A stretch of DNA of 53,503 nucleotides from an archaeon (GTDB lineage Archaea > Thermoproteota > Nitrososphaeria > Nitrososphaerales > JACAEJ01): contig JACGUK010000011.1 in assembly GCA_024256265.1 (NCBI GenBank), positions 1 to 53,503 of the forward strand, in the 5' to 3' direction. Below, piece after piece: positions 42,911 to 50,354 of the stretch. Position 1 is the first letter of the stretch. Every line of letters starts with the position of its first letter. The position numbers and the translations under genes are program-made. Under the pieces are notes generated by a model, which saw only the letters and a program-made list of their open reading frames with translations, was not told where the DNA came from and searched no databases.

Positions 42911-43204
42911 TCTTTCACCCCCTATTTAATAAATAAGATGGAGTGCTATAATTTTCCTATCCTTTATTTTAAGAGAAAAATATCGATTTTGACTTTATTC
43001 TTTGATAATTTTTATTATAAGAGTTTTTTTAGGAATAAAGAAGATGCTTTAATGATCTTCCCCTAAAGATAATTATAATAATAAATAAGATGAGATTAAA
43101 ACTGTATACTTCTTTTACATAGGATTCTCTGCATTCACATAATAAATTCTGCCAAAAAGTTAATCTTTTTATTAAGCAAATCTAAAAGAGATTTACTGAA
43201 AGAT
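42911..43204. promoter_or_regulatory. AT-rich intergenic region of the metal cluster
   Basis: A 294-base gap that is about 80 percent A+T. It must hold the promoters of the divergent YHS and Lrp-TRASH genes. TATA-like TTATTAAG (about 43170) and TTTAATAAATAAG (about 42924-42936) are candidates. I see no further reading frame, tRNA or clear palindrome. Confidence 0.4.
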
Positions 43205-43810
43205 ATGCCATCGATAGAACTTGACGAAACCGATTTCAGAATACTATCATCTCTTCAAGAAGATAGCAGAACTCCTCTTAAAGAGTTAGCAAGGTCTGCG
43301 AATGCTAGCATACCTACCATTCGGGCTAGGATAAAACGTTTAACTGATCTAGGCATAATAAAGCAGTTCACAGTAGCTATAGATCAAAAGAAATTAACTG
43401 GGGGTGTAATATCTCTCATAACTATAAAAGCCAAGCCTCCTCAGCTCAATACTATAGCTCAAATCATAAAAGATATGGAGGAGGTATCAGAGGTCTATTT
43501 GACTACTGGGGAGCATGATCTTATAGTTAAAGTATCAGTTCCTGACATACGCTCATTAGAGGATTTCATCTTGCATAAGTTAAGCCAAGTACCTGGTATT
43601 GAAGCCTCTCACAACAGCTTGATAATAGAAGTAGTAAAAGAAAAATTCGGACCGACGCTTCGACCAGGCTTTGGCATCAAATTATTTTGCACTTACTGCA
43701 AGAAGGAGATAAAGGGAGATATAGTCAAAAGGAATATCCAAGGTCATGATTATTTCTTCTGCTGTGAAACTTGCGCATCAGTCTTTGAGAAAGAGCGTAT
43801 AAAACGTTAA
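43205..43810 (+). CDS. Lrp/AsnC regulator with C-terminal TRASH (metal-sensing) domain
   Basis: A 201-residue regulator in three parts: a helix-turn-helix (DFRILSSLQEDSRTPLKELARSANASIPTIRARIKRL in pieces, residues 8-50), the RAM ligand-binding domain (about 60-145), and a TRASH domain. The last (LFCTYCKKEIKGDIVKRN, then YFFCCETCASVF) has the C-x2-C ... C-C-x2-C cysteines that sense copper or other heavy metals in archaea. It neighbours two YHS proteins, which supports a metal-response role. Confidence 0.9.
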   Translation: MPSIELDETDFRILSSLQEDSRTPLKELARSANASIPTIRARIKRLTDLGIIKQFTVAIDQKKLTGGVISLITIKAKPPQLNTIAQIIKDMEEVSEVYLTTGEHDLIVKVSVPDIRSLEDFILHKLSQVPGIEASHNSLIIEVVKEKFGPTLRPGFGIKLFCTYCKKEIKGDIVKRNIQGHDYFFCCETCASVFEKERIKR

Positions 43811-43913
43811 TTGATGAATTAGGGATAGATCTTTACTCAAGAGAGATTAAAGCTTCTTATCAGGGAGACTCTTAATAATAGGAGAAATTCTTGGATAAAG
43901 CGGGTATAAGAAA

Positions 43914-45170
43914 GTGAGCAATAAAATCTTTGATGAAAAAATAACTAAGTTCAGATCGATTGTTAACCCATACAAGCATGACATCATAATTCACCCTATC
44001 ATGAGAGGTGGTATAATTCCTGATGAGGTACAGAAGATATTAATAAATGAAGGATGGATGAAAGTCGGCTATACCATTTGTTATGATTGTATTGAGGGAA
44101 GATCCAACCTAATATCGAAGCCTCCTGTTAATGAATTTCTCTCAACGGTAGCAGAGTTCTTTGATGGTGATCTGTCTGAGCATACCTTTGGATCAAGGGC
44201 TGCTCAATTTGCTGTTATGAAGACTATAGCAGATAATATTTCAGAGGAGGATAAGGATTTTGCAAAGGTAGTTCTAACAGACCCATTATGCCATTATACC
44301 ACAGCCATTGCAGCAGAGATGAATGGTCTTAGGCTTGCAGAAGCACCCTATTCTGGCTATCCAGAGTATAAAGTTAGGGCAGAGGATTTTGTAAAAAAGA
44401 TTGAGAGCATAAAAAAGGAGACTGGGAGATTGCCTGGATTAATAGCAGTAACTCATGCTGAGCCATATTATGGAAATTTAAACCCAGTCAAGGAGATAGG
44501 AAAGATAGCAAAAGAGTATGGTATACCATACATGGTCAATGCTGCTTACACTGCAGGCGTATTCCCTGTCAGCATGAAAGAATTACAAGCAGATTTCCTT
44601 ACAGTATCTGCCCATAAGTCTATGGCTTCTATAGGTCCCTTGGGCTTTTTGGTTACAAATTATGAGTGGTCAAAGAAAGCCTTCAAAACATCTACGATAA
44701 AGCCTGATTGGACTGGAAGGACCTTTGGTAAGAAGATCGTCAATATCTTTGGTTGTAGTGTTGGAGGATTGCCTTTAATCTCAGCCATGTACTCTTTCCC
44801 TTATGTTGCAGAGAGAGTAAAGAGATGGGAAGAGGAGTTAGAGAAGGTGAGGTGGTTCATATCAGAGATGGAGAAGATTAGTGATATAACACTGATAGGG
44901 GAGAAGCCTCATAATCACCATCTAATGCATTTTGAAACTCCTATCTTCTGGGAAATATCGAGGCATCATAAGAGGAAAGGATTTTTCCTTGCTGAAGATA
45001 TGATAAAGAGGGGCATAGTTGGTTTACACAGAGGATTGAGCAAGCACATAAAGATTTCATTATATGGATTAAGTTTGGAAGAGGTAAAGAGGGTCAGAGA
45101 TGCTTTTTACGATATAGCTCAAAAATATATCAATGAATTCAAGTTAAATTATGAGATACCTAAAGCATGA
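43914..45170 (+). CDS. pscS: O-phosphoseryl-tRNA:Cys-tRNA synthase (SepCysS)
   Basis: A PLP enzyme that converts phosphoseryl-tRNA(Cys) to cysteinyl-tRNA(Cys). The 418 residues begin with KYRSIVNP-like TKFRSIVNPYKHDIIIHP and MRGGIIPDEVQK. The conserved IxxGWMKVGYTICYDCIEGRS carries active-site cysteines, and the PLP lysine is in LTVSAHKSMASIGPLGFL. HHLMHFETP is near the C-terminus. GTG start. The partner SepRS is not in the window. The route is typical of methanogens and some uncultured TACK lineages. Confidence 0.93.
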   Translation: MSNKIFDEKITKFRSIVNPYKHDIIIHPIMRGGIIPDEVQKILINEGWMKVGYTICYDCIEGRSNLISKPPVNEFLSTVAEFFDGDLSEHTFGSRAAQFAVMKTIADNISEEDKDFAKVVLTDPLCHYTTAIAAEMNGLRLAEAPYSGYPEYKVRAEDFVKKIESIKKETGRLPGLIAVTHAEPYYGNLNPVKEIGKIAKEYGIPYMVNAAYTAGVFPVSMKELQADFLTVSAHKSMASIGPLGFLVTNYEWSKKAFKTSTIKPDWTGRTFGKKIVNIFGCSVGGLPLISAMYSFPYVAERVKRWEEELEKVRWFISEMEKISDITLIGEKPHNHHLMHFETPIFWEISRHHKRKGFFLAEDMIKRGIVGLHRGLSKHIKISLYGLSLEEVKRVRDAFYDIAQKYINEFKLNYEIPKA

Positions 45171-45216
45171 GTTAATTATGAATTTAATGCAAAAGCTTAT
45201 TAAAAGAAGAGATTTT

Positions 45217-45762
45217 TTATTTGCTTTCCCATTTCTTTATCAATTCTTTACTCTTAGTGATCTCTGCACCGTATATCTTCTTAATATAATCTAATCCTTC
45301 TAAATGATCCTTCTCTATGAAGGCATCAACACAATCTTCTGGGACTATCATCTTGTAACCTCTGAAGAAGGCATCTGCTGCTGTATGCCTATCACATATA
45401 TTCGTATGTAAACCTGTTATGACAACAGTATCAACTTTTAAATCTCTGAGCAATGGGTCTAGACCTGTTTCGTAAAAGGCACTATAGGTTCTTTTTTCAA
45501 TTATGTAATCTTTTTTGTTAGGCTTTAACTCATCTATTACTTGAGCCCCTTCTTCTCCTTTCATGGAATGCTCTCCCCAGAGTGCCATTTCTCTATCCAC
45601 TGGAAGATGTGTATCTGTCACGTAAATTACTGGTTTTGATTTCTCTCTAGCAGATTCTAAGAGCTTCTTCATATTCGGTATTATCCTTTGGGCTCTATCA
45701 CACTTTAACTTCCCATATACAAAGTCCTTCGCCATATCTATTACCAAAATTGCCTCTGGCAT
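45217..45762 (-). CDS. Isochorismatase-family cysteine hydrolase (nicotinamidase-like)
   Basis: A 181-residue hydrolase. The catalytic triad is visible: Asp of LVIDMAKDFV, Lys of IEKRTYSAF and Cys of GLHTNICDRHTAADAFFRGY, which also has the cis-peptide region before it. Metal-ligand residues DTHLP match nicotinamidases. A role in NAD salvage (nicotinamide to nicotinate) is likely but isochorismatase-type or other amide substrates cannot be excluded. Convergent with pscS. Confidence 0.87.
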   Translation of the reverse strand: MPEAILVIDMAKDFVYGKLKCDRAQRIIPNMKKLLESAREKSKPVIYVTDTHLPVDREMALWGEHSMKGEEGAQVIDELKPNKKDYIIEKRTYSAFYETGLDPLLRDLKVDTVVITGLHTNICDRHTAADAFFRGYKMIVPEDCVDAFIEKDHLEGLDYIKKIYGAEITKSKELIKKWESK

Positions 45763-45830
45763 GTTAATTGAACATGATACGATAACAAATAAAGGTTTTT
45801 AATTTAACGAATTGAGCAATTATAAACCCT

Positions 45831-46463
45831 TCAGCTCAAATTGAAGCCAATGAGGAAACCAGCAAGCTGTGGATTAGAGAGATTCATTCTATCCTTAAAT
45901 TCCTCTTTTAAAAAATCAAAGGCTGGTGGCGATGGAAAAGATAAAACATGATCCTTTATTTCTGGAATCTTTGAAAACTGCTCAATTTGGATTCCGTTAA
46001 AAAGAAAGTAAGCATCCCCGCTAGCAAATGCAGTAGGATTTATCTTTGCATCCCTCTTTATTACAAGAAAATCACTAATAACCACGTAATTCTTGTCTTT
46101 CTTAAAATCTTCAATTTTGTCCAGATCCATCGTGGTCATCCCTACGACTTCACCTTTGCTAATCAATTCCATTGTATTCGCATCTTTTGGAATATCGAAG
46201 TTAATATCCGTGAAAAGAACTATAGTAATTTCACGAGAAAGAGATTCTTTAACGCCTTCATTCTTACCACGACCAATACTGCATAAGACGTTCTTCATGG
46301 CCATCTCTTCTAAGTAAGCCACAGTCTTACATTGTTCCTTATTTAACTCAGCAACCCCCACAACACCTTTAACACTCATTATTTGGGTCTTCACCTTTTC
46401 TAATACTTCCCTTTTACTTATAGAATTCATTTTACAAACGCCTTTTATCTTGTTATAAAACAT
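45831..46463 (-). CDS. Hypothetical protein (210 aa)
   Basis: I do not recognise this protein. It is soluble, alternating strand and helix: VLEKVKTQIMSVKGVVGVAELN, then ITIVLFTDINFDIPKDANTMELIS, then NYVVISDFLVIKRDAKINPTAFASGDAYFLFNG. Three cysteines are scattered, with no ligand spacing. An ATG at 46430 (MNSISKREVLEK) is a good alternative start: the TATA-like TTAAATAA at about 46476-46484 predicts transcription close to the upstream ATG. Unlinked to either neighbour by overlap. Confidence 0.65.
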   Translation of the reverse strand: MFYNKIKGVCKMNSISKREVLEKVKTQIMSVKGVVGVAELNKEQCKTVAYLEEMAMKNVLCSIGRGKNEGVKESLSREITIVLFTDINFDIPKDANTMELISKGEVVGMTTMDLDKIEDFKKDKNYVVISDFLVIKRDAKINPTAFASGDAYFLFNGIQIEQFSKIPEIKDHVLSFPSPPAFDFLKEEFKDRMNLSNPQLAGFLIGFNLS

Positions 46464-46535
46464 TATGTTGATTTATTTAAGCATCAAAATTTAACTGTAA
46501 GATTTCGATTCAATTATCTCCCCTATTCTTCAAAA

Positions 46536-46976
46536 CTACTTCTTGCCTTTTCTTGTTATCTTATGTTCGTAAACTCTCTTCTCGTCTATAATATGGATAA
46601 CTTTATGGCCTAAATTAACCAATTCATTTGAAATATACCTTCTATGGCATCTGAACCAGAGAGCCTCAGCACACATGATGGCAACTCTTCCCTTTTTAGC
46701 TAAATCTAAAAGCTCTTCTATGCCTTTCTTGAAATCTTCACTCTCTAAATATTTCTTGTAGCCTCCTCTTCTGAAACCACCTAACCTCTCAAGCCAGATG
46801 TAATTTATACATGATTTAGAAAGCTCATCTATAAGAAAATTCTTGTCAAAATGAGGATACCTTTTTGAAGTCGGGAAACGTCTAACATCTATCAAAGTTT
46901 CTATATTATGCTTTTTTAGAAGCCAAATTAATTCTTCTAAACTTCTAGTAGAATGGCCCAATGTATATATGATCAT
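46536..46976 (-). CDS. DUF488-family protein
   Basis: A 146-residue DUF488 protein: IYTLGHSTRSLEELIWLLKKHNIETLIDVRRFPTSKR in parts at the N-terminus, RLGGFRRGGYKKYLESEDF in the middle, and IMCAEALWFRCHRRYISN with the conserved CAE and CHR pieces at about residues 99-112. The family resembles glycosylases or HhH-GPD-like enzymes in some reports but has no proven activity. Monocistronic. Confidence 0.85.
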   Translation of the reverse strand: MIIYTLGHSTRSLEELIWLLKKHNIETLIDVRRFPTSKRYPHFDKNFLIDELSKSCINYIWLERLGGFRRGGYKKYLESEDFKKGIEELLDLAKKGRVAIMCAEALWFRCHRRYISNELVNLGHKVIHIIDEKRVYEHKITRKGKK

Positions 46977-47002
46977 GAATAATTAATCATCAAAGAGCTT
47001 AA

Positions 47003-47045
47003 ATAAAAAATAAGAGGAGAATTTATCATAAGCGTGCTTCTCCCC
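47003..47045 (-). terminator. Possible hairpin terminator of the lysine-rich mini gene
   Basis: On the minus strand GGAGAA (47038-47043) pairs with TTCTCC (47016-47021) across a 16-base loop, followed by a T-rich run (complement of 47005-47010). It lies 24 bases after the stop of the mini gene and 27 bases before the DUF488 start. The loop is large for a strong hairpin. Confidence 0.3.
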
Positions 47046-47068
47046 TACTCCAACTCTTCAGATTGGAT

Positions 47069-47119
47069 TTAAGCTGCCGGTTTCTTCTTAGCCTTCTTCT
47101 TAGCTTTCTTTGGGCTCAT
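47069..47119 (-). CDS. Possible 16-residue lysine-rich peptide
   Basis: ATG-initiated frame encoding MSPKKAKKKAKKKPAA, like the basic tails of histones and some ribosomal proteins, but not fused to any domain here. A TATA-like TATATATATCAA lies about 60 bases upstream, and a hairpin with a T run follows. Nine of 16 residues are Lys. It may be a real mini-protein that binds nucleic acid, or a leftover tail of a lost gene. Confidence 0.35.
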   Translation of the reverse strand: MSPKKAKKKAKKKPAA

Positions 47120-47260
47120 ACACAATTTCCCAGCCTTACTCCGAATTTTAATTATTAATTTGATATATATAAATTTATAGCAAATACGTTTCTCCATTAA
47201 GTTAAAGATAGATGATTTTTGGCTAAAAAAATAAAATAATTAGAATAATAGATCTGTTAA

Positions 47261-47532
47261 AAGAGCAGGCAAAAAGGCAATGATAAGACATCCATAATCT
47301 TCTCTACAAAAAATGTCCTAGGAGCTTTATATTCAGCCCTAAGAGAGTTTGCAATAAGAAAGATAAACCTTACAAAGATAGAGTCAAGACCTACAAGGAT
47401 GACTCCTTAGGAGTATAACTTTTACCTAGATTTTGAGGGTCATAGGAATGAGAAGAAGTGTAAAAAAGCATTAGAAGGTTTAGAGAAGAAGGCATTGTTC
47501 ATAAATTGGGCTCTTATCCAAAATGGTCTTAA
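47261..47532 (+). pseudogene. pheA: Prephenate dehydratase ACT-domain remnant (pheA pseudogene)
   Basis: The stretch encodes [21 protein letters not shown], then [20 protein letters not shown], a TAG at 47408-47410, then [31 protein letters not shown], and, after a frameshift near 47505, KLGSYPKW. This is the regulatory ACT domain and C-terminus of prephenate dehydratase. The TAG replaces the Trp of the usual W-E-Y motif (TGG to TAG). The catalytic domain is absent. Two disabling changes plus truncation make it a clear decaying fragment. Confidence 0.85.
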
Positions 47533-47554
47533 TTTTAAATTGTATATCTTATAA

Positions 47555-47754
47555 AAAAGCATAAAAACTCATTGCAACCTTAACTCATAAGATGGGCCGG
47601 TAGCTCAGCATAAATGCCAAGTCTGCTTTGTTTCTTATGACCTTTAAAGGTTCGAATAATCAAAAATTCGTTTAACTAACTAATCTAGACAACTACTTTC
47701 ACTAACCTCTTATCTTTTTATACTTCCAGCGCCGAATAAAATTAGAGAAAACAG
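47555..47754. other. Intergenic region with tRNA-Ile 5' copy and two small hairpins
   Basis: After the pheA remnant come a 15-base copy of the tRNA-Ile 5' end (47594-47608), the palindrome ACCTTTAAAGGT (47640-47651) and a CGAAT/ATTCG hairpin just after it. A TATA-like TTTTTATAC lies at about 47714-47722, upstream of the nuclease-like gene. I see no other gene here. Confidence 0.5.
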
Positions 47755-48617
47755 ATGAGAGTACTTTTCAAATCAAAAGAGGAGCAAAAGCGTTTCTTCC
47801 GTTCAGCTAAAAGCAATCTATTGACTTGGAAACAACTTTATCATTTGTTACTAGCACAATCCAAAAGGCATTTTACGTTACGTTCTTTCCAAAATTGGTA
47901 TAAGGGGTTTTGTTCTCCCGCATACGAAGTCGCAAATGCGATATGCAAACTTACCCATTTGGATTTACGTAGTATGGATATTGAAATTGTAGATAATAAT
48001 TGGGGACAACGCATTGGTGGTAAAAGTAAGTTTGAACATTATGGTTGTCAATTAACGCTGGAAGAGAGAAGACTGGCTGGTAGGAAAACAGGCTCTTCCA
48101 ACACCTTGGAACATTTAGTGAAAATCTCTTCATCTGGCGGCGTTGCAAGCGTTAAGAGTAAAACCAATTTCAAGAGGAAAGTAATTGGCCCAAGAGGCGA
48201 GATGATGTTCAATAAGCTGGAACAAAAAGTCGCCATGATCCTTCTGAAAATTGGAGTAAATTACAATTACGAAAAGGTGTTTCGAGTAAGCAATAATCAT
48301 GTTATTCCTGATTTTGTCGTTGGGAATGTTCTCATAGAATGCACATACGACACTAGAGTCGATTGGAAAGCAAGACGTATTATTGAAAGATTTGAGCCCC
48401 TTTTGTCATGGTCTCAAAAACTCCGCTTGATTGTCATAACCACAGATAAACTAAAACCCAGATATTGCGATTACTTGAACGGCTTTGCTCCAGTCTTAAA
48501 AGCATCCGAGTTGCACGCTAATTTTTTCCAAGGCCGGCAATAAAATCAACTCTACTTTTACCAAGAAACACTTTAATAAATTGATACTTTACAATAATTT
48601 GAGGGCCGGTAGCTCAG
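47594..48617. mobile_element. Putative mini-element flanked by tRNA-Ile 5' repeats
   Basis: The sequence GGGCCGGTAGCTCAG occurs at 47594-47608 and again as the 5' end of tRNA-Ile at 48603-48617, in the same orientation and 1009 bases apart. The only gene between them is a nuclease-like protein. It is a partial-tRNA duplication of the kind left by insertion into a tRNA gene, but here it is the 5' end, which is unusual. The repeat is short (15 bases, followed by C/T then AT), so an independent origin is possible. Confidence 0.5.
47755..48543 (+). CDS. HTH plus PD-(D/E)XK-like homing-endonuclease-type protein
   Basis: A 262-residue protein. The N-terminal third reads like an HTH (LTWKQLYHLLLAQSKRHFTLRSFQNWYKG) followed by NWGQRIGGKSKFE and ERRLAGRKTGSS, a basic Gly-rich region seen in archaeal mobile proteins. 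The C-terminal half has YEKVFRVSNNHVIPDFVVGNVLIECTY: the Asp and Glu of a PD-(D/E)XK core, but Thr where Lys is usual. About half of its Arg codons are CGN, more than in the neighbours, suggesting recent arrival. It sits between partial and intact tRNA-Ile copies. Confidence 0.65.
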   Translation: MRVLFKSKEEQKRFFRSAKSNLLTWKQLYHLLLAQSKRHFTLRSFQNWYKGFCSPAYEVANAICKLTHLDLRSMDIEIVDNNWGQRIGGKSKFEHYGCQLTLEERRLAGRKTGSSNTLEHLVKISSSGGVASVKSKTNFKRKVIGPRGEMMFNKLEQKVAMILLKIGVNYNYEKVFRVSNNHVIPDFVVGNVLIECTYDTRVDWKARRIIERFEPLLSWSQKLRLIVITTDKLKPRYCDYLNGFAPVLKASELHANFFQGRQ

Positions 48618-48709
48618 TATGGTTTCCATCTAAAATGGCCAAAAAGAGCGTTCAGCTGATAAAAAGCTCAGACACTGAAAGGCCGCTGGTTCAAATCCGG
48701 CCCGGCCCA
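48603..48709 (+). tRNA. tRNA-Ile(GAU) with two predicted introns
   Basis: Acceptor GGGCCGG/CCGGCCC, D-stem GCTC/GAGC, anticodon stem TTCAG/CTGAA with loop CTGATAA (anticodon GAT), T-arm GCTGG-TTCAAAT-CCGGC. Two insertions must be removed. One of about 20 nt in the D-loop (about 48625-48644) forms a CCAT/ATGG hairpin, and one of 12 nt (48662-48673) lies at the canonical 37/38 site. Splicing gives 75 nt, exactly the normal size. No CCA is encoded. The exact D-loop boundaries are ambiguous within a few bases. Confidence 0.87.
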
Positions 48710-48790
48710 TTACAAAAATCTATTGCATCAAGGAAAAACTCATGCCCGATAAAGTTTTATATCATGAAATATAGTATGAGAGGGATTTGA

Positions 48791-49264
48791 TTGGGTAAAG
48801 TTGTAACAGGTATCAAGGCTGGGGTAGTTTCAGGAGCAATTTACGGTATCATTCTAGCTCCATTCATATATTTCGAATTAATTTTATTTAAAGAAGAGTT
48901 CATGTCTGTGATTATCGCTAGCTTACCCCAAGGTTCTTTAATTACACCAGAAGAGGCTTACAATATTACATTACTCATCGGGCCCATCCTTGTCTTTATC
49001 ATAGGGATTATTCTAGGCGTGATATTTGGGATAATATACGGCTGGGCCTATGACAAGATTCCTGGCAGAACATCTATAATCAAGGGCATCGTCTTTGGTT
49101 TAATTCTATGGTTGATCTTCTCTGCAATACTAGGCTTGGGAAATCTGCAATACGGTGTTACATATTATCTATACGGTTTAGGAGAAGGCTTGGTCACATC
49201 CCTGATCTTCGGCATACTCCTCGGCTTCTTCTATAATAGATTCACTCCTAAGACTGCTGGCTGA
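48791..49264 (+). CDS. Uncharacterised membrane protein (157 aa)
   Basis: A membrane protein with four clear hydrophobic segments: AGVVSGAIYGIILAPFIYF, LLIGPILVFIIGIILGVIFGI, GIVFGLILWLIFSAILGL and GLVTSLIFGILLGFFY. Glycines recur at small intervals in each, as in YagU-like or small transporter proteins. No family is recognised. TTG start, 81 bases after tRNA-Ile. A YhfC-like gene follows after 18 bases, so the two may be co-transcribed. Confidence 0.7.
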   Translation: MGKVVTGIKAGVVSGAIYGIILAPFIYFELILFKEEFMSVIIASLPQGSLITPEEAYNITLLIGPILVFIIGIILGVIFGIIYGWAYDKIPGRTSIIKGIVFGLILWLIFSAILGLGNLQYGVTYYLYGLGEGLVTSLIFGILLGFFYNRFTPKTAG

Positions 49265-49282
49265 TTTAATCCCCACCAAAGT

Positions 49283-49977
49283 GTGAAGCCTTTGGCTTTC
49301 GATCTTCAGATCCCTAACTGGTTTGCTATCTTGATCGCTCTAATTCCAGCCTTTGCTTTATTCATCTACTTTAGTAGGGCCAAGGGCTCTATGTGGCTTG
49401 CGTTCATATTAGGAGGAGCAGGCTGGTTTGGCGCCTTACTTCTGAGACTTCTACCTCTCCAACTTCCTTTAGTGATTTATGGTCAAGATTTTGCATCGAA
49501 TCTGGTGTACTTTGGCTATGCATCTCTCCTTGCAGGTCTTTTTGAGGAAGGCATTCGATATATTTGTATCAAGAAGGCATCCTTTACAAGAGAAGATCAT
49601 AGGCATGTTCTATCCTTCGGTCTTGGATGGGGGTTCTTAGAGGCAGTTCTCATCTATGCATTAAGTGTTCTTGCCATTCTTATTTTTATGCCTGAATTGA
49701 CATTCATGGAATTATTGCTGGAGCCATAGAAAGAAACACTGCTGTTCTTCTACACTCAGCTCTATCCTTCATAGTTCTCTGTGCACTAAGTATGAAAAGA
49801 TTTCTCATACTAGCTATAGGACTTCATGCAGCGGTGGATATGATAGCTGTGTCAATCTATTACTATGTATTTATTGGAGATGTATGGCTTGTTGAAGGGA
49901 TTCTCTTTGCTATGACCCTTCTTGTTGCTATATTTACATACCTGATAGTGAAGAGATACTCACCCATAAGAGTATAG
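49283..49977 (+). pseudogene. YhfC-like intramembrane protease, frameshifted
   Basis: Two frames together give one YhfC-family membrane protein. The first (49283-49729) has three membrane helices and the signature GLFEEGIRYICIK, then GLGWGFLEA. It stops at TAG after an out-of-frame MELLLEP. The minus-1 frame from about 49708 continues GIIAGAIERNTAVLLHSALSF and IGLHAAVDMIAVSIYYY, the expected second half, to 49977. The Glu and His residues of the putative metal site are thus split between frames. A single-base loss near 49700 explains it, either a real mutation or an assembly error. Confidence 0.8.
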
Positions 49978-50054
49978 CAGTTTTAGCCATCGAGCTCATT
50001 TATGAATAAGCGTCACCATTTACTTCTACTTATATCAGTGAAATTTTAGTTTAA

Positions 50055-50294
50055 TTATGCTTTCTTAGTGTATAGAGCATCGTACCTTTTATTGACCTGC
50101 CAGCACCCTCTGTTTTGTTCGTTTCCGAATATGCAGCGTGAGCTGAGCTCAGGATCATCCTTATTAAACTTGTAACAAAAACGACATTGCAGCTTACCAA
50201 AACTGAAACTTTTACGGGCATTCTCTTTACGAATCTCATCACATAATTTCAGGGCTATTTCTCTCGGAATTATATTTTCCACAAATATCGCCAT
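50055..50294 (-). CDS. Hypothetical cysteine-rich small protein (79 aa)
   Basis: An unrecognised 79-residue protein. The first half is MAIFVENIIPREIALKLCDEIRKENARKSFSFGK; the second has LQCRFCYKFNKDDPEL and RCIFGNEQNRGCWQVNKRY, with four cysteines that could bind zinc or an iron-sulfur cluster. The start at 50294 is preferred over an ATG 33 bases upstream because a TATA box (CAAATATAAAG, 50311-50321) lies about 22 bases before it, giving a leaderless mRNA. Divergent from the ketopantoate reductase gene. Confidence 0.62.
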   Translation of the reverse strand: MAIFVENIIPREIALKLCDEIRKENARKSFSFGKLQCRFCYKFNKDDPELSSRCIFGNEQNRGCWQVNKRYDALYTKKA

Positions 50295-50354
50295 ACTTCT
50301 ATTTAGATAGCAAATATAAAGATTCATAATCCTGCTTCACAATCTAATGATACT

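Noticed and set aside
45987..46317. Plus-strand frames opposite the 210-residue hypothetical gene
   Set aside because: They are antisense shadows; the minus-strand frame is longer and has a better protein composition.
47408..47410. In-frame TAG in the pheA remnant read as pyrrolysine
   Set aside because: The site is a normal Trp (W-E-Y) one base away from TGG, the gene is truncated and also frameshifted, and no pyl genes are in the window.
47594..48709. One tRNA-Ile with a giant gene-bearing intron starting at 47594
   Set aside because: A complete 5' half with D-stem already exists at 48603, so the upstream 15 bases are more simply a duplication.
48581..48790. 69-codon reading frame over tRNA-Ile
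   Set aside because: It overlaps the whole tRNA gene and has no protein family features.
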